DNA of 8,757 nucleotides from Hyphomicrobiales bacterium (lineage in GTDB: Bacteria; Pseudomonadota; Alphaproteobacteria; Micropepsales; Micropepsaceae): contig JAFIHO010000270.1 in the NCBI GenBank assembly GCA_017849395.1, positions 1 to 8,757 of the forward strand, read 5' to 3'. Position numbers and translations under genes: made by a program. Under the pieces are notes generated by a model. The model searched no databases, had not been told where the DNA came from, and saw only the letters and a program-made list of their open reading frames with translations. Each line of letters begins with the position of its first letter. Positions within the stretch are counted from its first letter, which is position 1. This document shows, one piece after another, positions 6,141 to 8,757 of this stretch.

Positions 6141-7331
6141 ATGTCGGGACCTCACTTCCTCCAGATTCCAGGGCCCAGCCCGGTGCCGGAACGCATCCTG
6201 CGCGCCATCGACCAGCAGGTGATCGACCATCGCGGCCCGACCTTTCAGAAGCTGGGGCATGAGGTGTTGGACGGGCTGCATGCCGTGTTCGGGACCAAGC
6301 AGCCGGTGATCGTCTATCCCGCATCGGGCACCGGGGCCTGGGAGGCCGCTATCGTCAATACCCTGTCGCCCGGTGACAAGGTCGTGATGGCAGAGACGGG
6401 CCAGTTCGCCACCCTGTGGCAGAAGCTGGCGACCCGCTTCGGGATAGAGGTCGATTTCATTCCCGGCGACTGGCGGCATGGCGTGGACGCTGCCCAGATC
6501 GAAGCCAAGCTGGCCGCCGACAAGACGGGCGCGATCAAGGCCGTGATGGTGGTGCATAACGAGACCTCCACCGGCGCGCTGAGCGACATCGCATCGGTGC
6601 GCAAGGCCATCGACAAGGCGGGTCACGGCGCGTTGCTGATGGTCGATACGATTTCCTCGCTGGGATCGGCCCCGGTGAAGCATGACGAGTGGGGCGTGGA
6701 TGTCACCGTGTCCGGCTCGCAGAAGGGCCTGATGCTGCCGCCGGGCCTATCGTTCAACGCCGTTTCGCAGAAGGCGCTGGCGGCGTCCAAGACCAACAAG
6801 ATGCCGCGTTCCTATTGGGACTGGAACGAGATGATCTCGTTCAACGGCAAGGGCTTCTTCCCCTATACGCCCGCGACCAATCTGCTTTACGGGTTGAAGG
6901 AAGCGCTGGCGATGCTGAACGAGGAAGGGCTGGAGAATGTGTTCGCCCGCCATCGCCGCCTGGCGGAAGCCTGCCGCGCGGCGGTGAAGGGTTGGGGTCT
7001 GGAAATCCTGTGCCAGGATCCGAAGGTCTATTCGCCCATCCTGACCGGCATCGTGATGCCGCAGGGTCATGACGCCGATAATTTCCGGAAAGTGGCGCTG
7101 GAGAATTTCAACATCTCCTATGGCGCGGGTCTGGGCAAGGTGGCGGGCAAGGTGTTCCGCATCGGCCATCTGGGCGACTGCAACGAGGCCATCCTGATGG
7201 GCGCGCTGGCGGCGACCGAGATGAGCCTTGAACTGGCGAACGTGCCGCACAAGAAAGGCGGCGTGGACGCGGCGATGGCGTCGCTGCTGGCGGCGAAATC
7301 GGGCGCGGAGAAAGTTCGCTTAAGCGCATAA
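6141..7331 (+). CDS. sgaA: class V PLP aminotransferase, serine-glyoxylate/alanine-glyoxylate type
   Basis: The 396-residue protein is full length for the serine-glyoxylate transaminase family, which moves the amino group of serine (or alanine) to glyoxylate, giving glycine and hydroxypyruvate (or pyruvate), with pyridoxal phosphate in the cytoplasm. Visible signatures: the N-terminal PGPSPVPERIL (10-20), DHRGPTF (29-35), the cofactor-phosphate loop ASGTGAWEA (61-69), D169 that contacts the PLP ring nitrogen (VDTISSLG), the Schiff-base lysine K195 in SGSQKG, and the C-terminal RIGHLGD (340-346) that binds the substrate carboxylate. The ATG has a good ribosome site (GGGAGA, about 6 bases upstream). 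It is divergent from the 2-hydroxy-acid dehydrogenase and 24 bases upstream of the cupin gene, with which it likely forms an operon. The amino donor is inferred from family likeness. Confidence 0.93.
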   Translation: MSGPHFLQIPGPSPVPERILRAIDQQVIDHRGPTFQKLGHEVLDGLHAVFGTKQPVIVYPASGTGAWEAAIVNTLSPGDKVVMAETGQFATLWQKLATRFGIEVDFIPGDWRHGVDAAQIEAKLAADKTGAIKAVMVVHNETSTGALSDIASVRKAIDKAGHGALLMVDTISSLGSAPVKHDEWGVDVTVSGSQKGLMLPPGLSFNAVSQKALAASKTNKMPRSYWDWNEMISFNGKGFFPYTPATNLLYGLKEALAMLNEEGLENVFARHRRLAEACRAAVKGWGLEILCQDPKVYSPILTGIVMPQGHDADNFRKVALENFNISYGAGLGKVAGKVFRIGHLGDCNEAILMGALAATEMSLELANVPHKKGGVDAAMASLLAAKSGAEKVRLSA

Positions 7332-7355
7332 ACAACATTTTGGGGGAGACTTGCC

Positions 7356-8264
7356 ATGAAGCGGATTCTGCTGGGGTGCGTGTTTGGGTGCGCTCTCGTC
7401 GCGCCGGCCTTCGCGGCGGGGCTGGCGGATCGCATCACCCATCACGATATCGCCAAGACGCGCAACCTGAGCGCGGTGCATGACGGCGCGGGCACGATGA
7501 ATTTCGGCGCGCTGATGAACGACAAGACCCTGTCCACCAACTTCATCTTCCTGCATCGCGGCGTGCTGCATGCCAAAAGCGGCATCGGCCAGCATTTCCA
7601 CAACCATTGCGAAGAGATGTTCGTCATCTTCGACGGCGAGGCGGAATTCACCATCAATGGCCGCACCTCGGCGCTCAAGGGCTCATGGGGCGCGCCGAAC
7701 CGGATGGGATCGTCGCACGCGATCTATAATCCGACCGACCATGATGTGGAATGGATGAACATCAATGTCGGCACCTCCAAGGTCTACGATGCCTTCAACC
7801 TAGGCGATGACCGGGTGGGCGCGCCCAAGGACAAGATTCCGCAGTTCGTCACCATGAACCTGTCCAGGAGCCTGCTGAAGCCGGGCAACATCAACGGCGT
7901 GATGCGCCGCCGCGCGCTGGGGCCCAGCGTGTTCTTCACGCCCTGGGCTTATGTCGATCATGTGCTGGTGTCGCCGGGCGCGACCCTGCCGCAGACGCGT
8001 TATGCCGATCTGAGCGAAGCCTGGTACGTGATTTCCGGCGATGGCAGCGTGACTGTGAATGGCGAGACGGTTGCCATCAAGAAGGGCGACGCCATCCCGG
8101 TCGATCTGGGTCAGGCCAAAAGCTTCAAGGGCGGCAGCGCGCCGCTGGAGTTGATGGCGATTGGTGTGGCGAAGGACATGGCGGCGAAGAACGCTTTCGC
8201 GGCCAATCCCGACAACGAAAATCCGGAACGGCTGCTGGCGGTGATCAACCGCCCGCAGCGCTGA
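7356..8264 (+). CDS. secreted bicupin protein with one intact metal site
   Basis: The 302-residue product begins with a signal peptide (MKR, hydrophobic 4-18, cleavage probably after A-F-A at 18-20), so it is exported to the periplasm. The first cupin barrel (about 60-145) keeps the full metal motif: H80-x-H82-x4-E87-x6-G94 and G118-x2-H121-x3-N125. The second barrel (about 190-275) keeps the fold motif (E221-x6-G228, G244-D-x-x-P248) but has T214, Y216 and K255 where the metal-binding histidines are expected, so it should not bind metal the same way. Cupins of this layout include dioxygenases, isomerases and decarboxylases; the reaction here is unknown. The ATG has a strong ribosome site (GGGGGAGA, about 6 bases upstream). 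It follows the aminotransferase by 24 bases. Its stop lies 3 bases from the stop of the convergent SMP-30-like gene. Confidence 0.88.
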   Translation: MKRILLGCVFGCALVAPAFAAGLADRITHHDIAKTRNLSAVHDGAGTMNFGALMNDKTLSTNFIFLHRGVLHAKSGIGQHFHNHCEEMFVIFDGEAEFTINGRTSALKGSWGAPNRMGSSHAIYNPTDHDVEWMNINVGTSKVYDAFNLGDDRVGAPKDKIPQFVTMNLSRSLLKPGNINGVMRRRALGPSVFFTPWAYVDHVLVSPGATLPQTRYADLSEAWYVISGDGSVTVNGETVAIKKGDAIPVDLGQAKSFKGGSAPLELMAIGVAKDMAAKNAFAANPDNENPERLLAVINRPQR

Positions 8265-8267
8265 TCC

Positions 8268-8757
8268 TTATTTCCGGTAATAGAGCGGAATCTCGCCCGG
8301 GATTTTCGCCTTGAGGCGATAGAGGCTGGTGGAGCCGGTGAGATAGACCGTCTTGCCGTCTTCCGCGAAGCCGATATTGGCGACGGTTTCGGGAATGACG
8401 ATCTGGCCCAGCACCTTGCCCTTGGGCGTGATGATGCGCACGCCGCCGGGGCCGGTAGCCCAGATATTGCCCGCGCTGTCCACCTTCATGCCGTCCGGCA
8501 CGTCGTCCGCGGTGCCCGGCCAGGAGATGAGATTGCGCGGGTTGGACAGTTTGCCGCCCGCGCCCACGTCATAGGCGCGCACATACATCTGCGGCATGGA
8601 ATTGGAGACATAAAGCGTCTTGGCGTCGGGCGAGAAGGCGATGCCGTTGGGCTGGGCCATGTCGGTGATGACCGCCCTCAGCTTGCCGTCCGCATAGCGG
8701 TAGACGCCGTTGAACTTGATCTCCTTCTTCGGGTCCGCGTCCATCTTGGGCAGGCCG
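8268..8757 (-). CDS. SMP-30/gluconolactonase-like beta-propeller protein (C-terminal part; 5' end outside window)
   Basis: The frame is open from the window edge (about 8756) to TAA at 8270-8268, giving the last 162 residues. It shows the repeated blades of the SMP-30/gluconolactonase/LRE-like family: F-N-G-V-Y-R-Y, then Q-P-N-G-I-A-F-S-P-D-x-K-T-L-Y-V-S-N-S, then D-V-P-D-G-M-K-V-D-S-A-G-N-I-W-A-T-G-P-G-G-V, and near the end A-N-I-G-F and T-V-Y-L-T. The conserved Asn (PNG) and Asp (PDG) are the calcium/metal ligands of the family, which hydrolyses aldonolactones or other lactones. The internal ATG at 8744 sits mid-domain (preceded in frame by Gly-Leu-Pro-Lys), so it is not the start. Signal peptide and N-terminal metal-ligand Glu are outside the window. 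It converges with the cupin gene, suggesting separate transcripts. Confidence 0.9.
   Translation of the reverse strand, partial: GLPKMDADPKKEIKFNGVYRYADGKLRAVITDMAQPNGIAFSPDAKTLYVSNSMPQMYVRAYDVGAGGKLSNPRNLISWPGTADDVPDGMKVDSAGNIWATGPGGVRIITPKGKVLGQIVIPETVANIGFAEDGKTVYLTGSTSLYRLKAKIPGEIPLYYRK

Noticed and set aside
5534..6262. 242-residue plus-strand frame crossing the divergent promoter region
   Set aside because: It is a shadow of the dehydrogenase N-terminus and the start of the aminotransferase in the wrong frame.
8268..8744. Start of the SMP-30-like gene at the ATG at 8744
   Set aside because: The frame continues to the window edge with family-like residues (Gly-Leu-Pro-Lys) before this Met, and the family's N-terminal blades are missing, so the true start lies outside.

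Overview
The window looks like a chromosomal stretch from a GC-rich proteobacterium, most likely an alphaproteobacterium. The basis is the codon bias (strong preference for C or G at the third position), the tRNA-Thr sequence and the style of the protein families; no rRNA or strict marker gene is present, so this is inference. I see no phage, plasmid, transposon, CRISPR or defence genes.

Layout from left to right. The first 153 bases are the 3' end of an unidentified plus-strand gene. It overlaps, tail to tail, a possible 33-residue single-span membrane protein on the minus strand (130-231). A structured, gene-poor stretch leads to a complete tRNA-Thr(UGU) with encoded CCA at 514-589. A second possible small membrane protein, 45 residues, lies on the minus strand at 770-907. 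Next come two co-oriented minus-strand genes separated by 36 bases: a 974-residue FAD plus iron-sulfur 2-hydroxy-acid dehydrogenase of the YdiJ/GlcD-GlcF fusion type (3143-6067), and downstream of it a 697-residue polytopic membrane protein (1013-3106) that starts at TTG. A 73-base divergent region (6068-6140) separates the dehydrogenase from a plus-strand pair: a class V, serine-glyoxylate-type aminotransferase (6141-7331) and a secreted bicupin (7356-8264). The window closes with the C-terminal part of a minus-strand SMP-30/gluconolactonase-like protein that converges on the cupin with a 3-base gap.

How the genes may work together: the dehydrogenase oxidises a 2-hydroxy acid to a 2-oxo acid and the divergent aminotransferase handles small 2-oxo acids such as glyoxylate and hydroxypyruvate. 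They could form a small module (for example glycolate to glyoxylate to glycine, or D-2-hydroxy-acid clearance linked to serine metabolism). The cupin and SMP-30-like proteins hint at envelope-located metabolism of a sugar or small acid. None of these links is proven by the sequence. The most unusual observations are the two short membrane ORFs, the shared A+T-rich core of the divergent promoter region, the secreted bicupin with only one intact metal site, and the pairing of a soluble dehydrogenase with a large GT-C-like membrane protein. I did not find a clear undescribed system.
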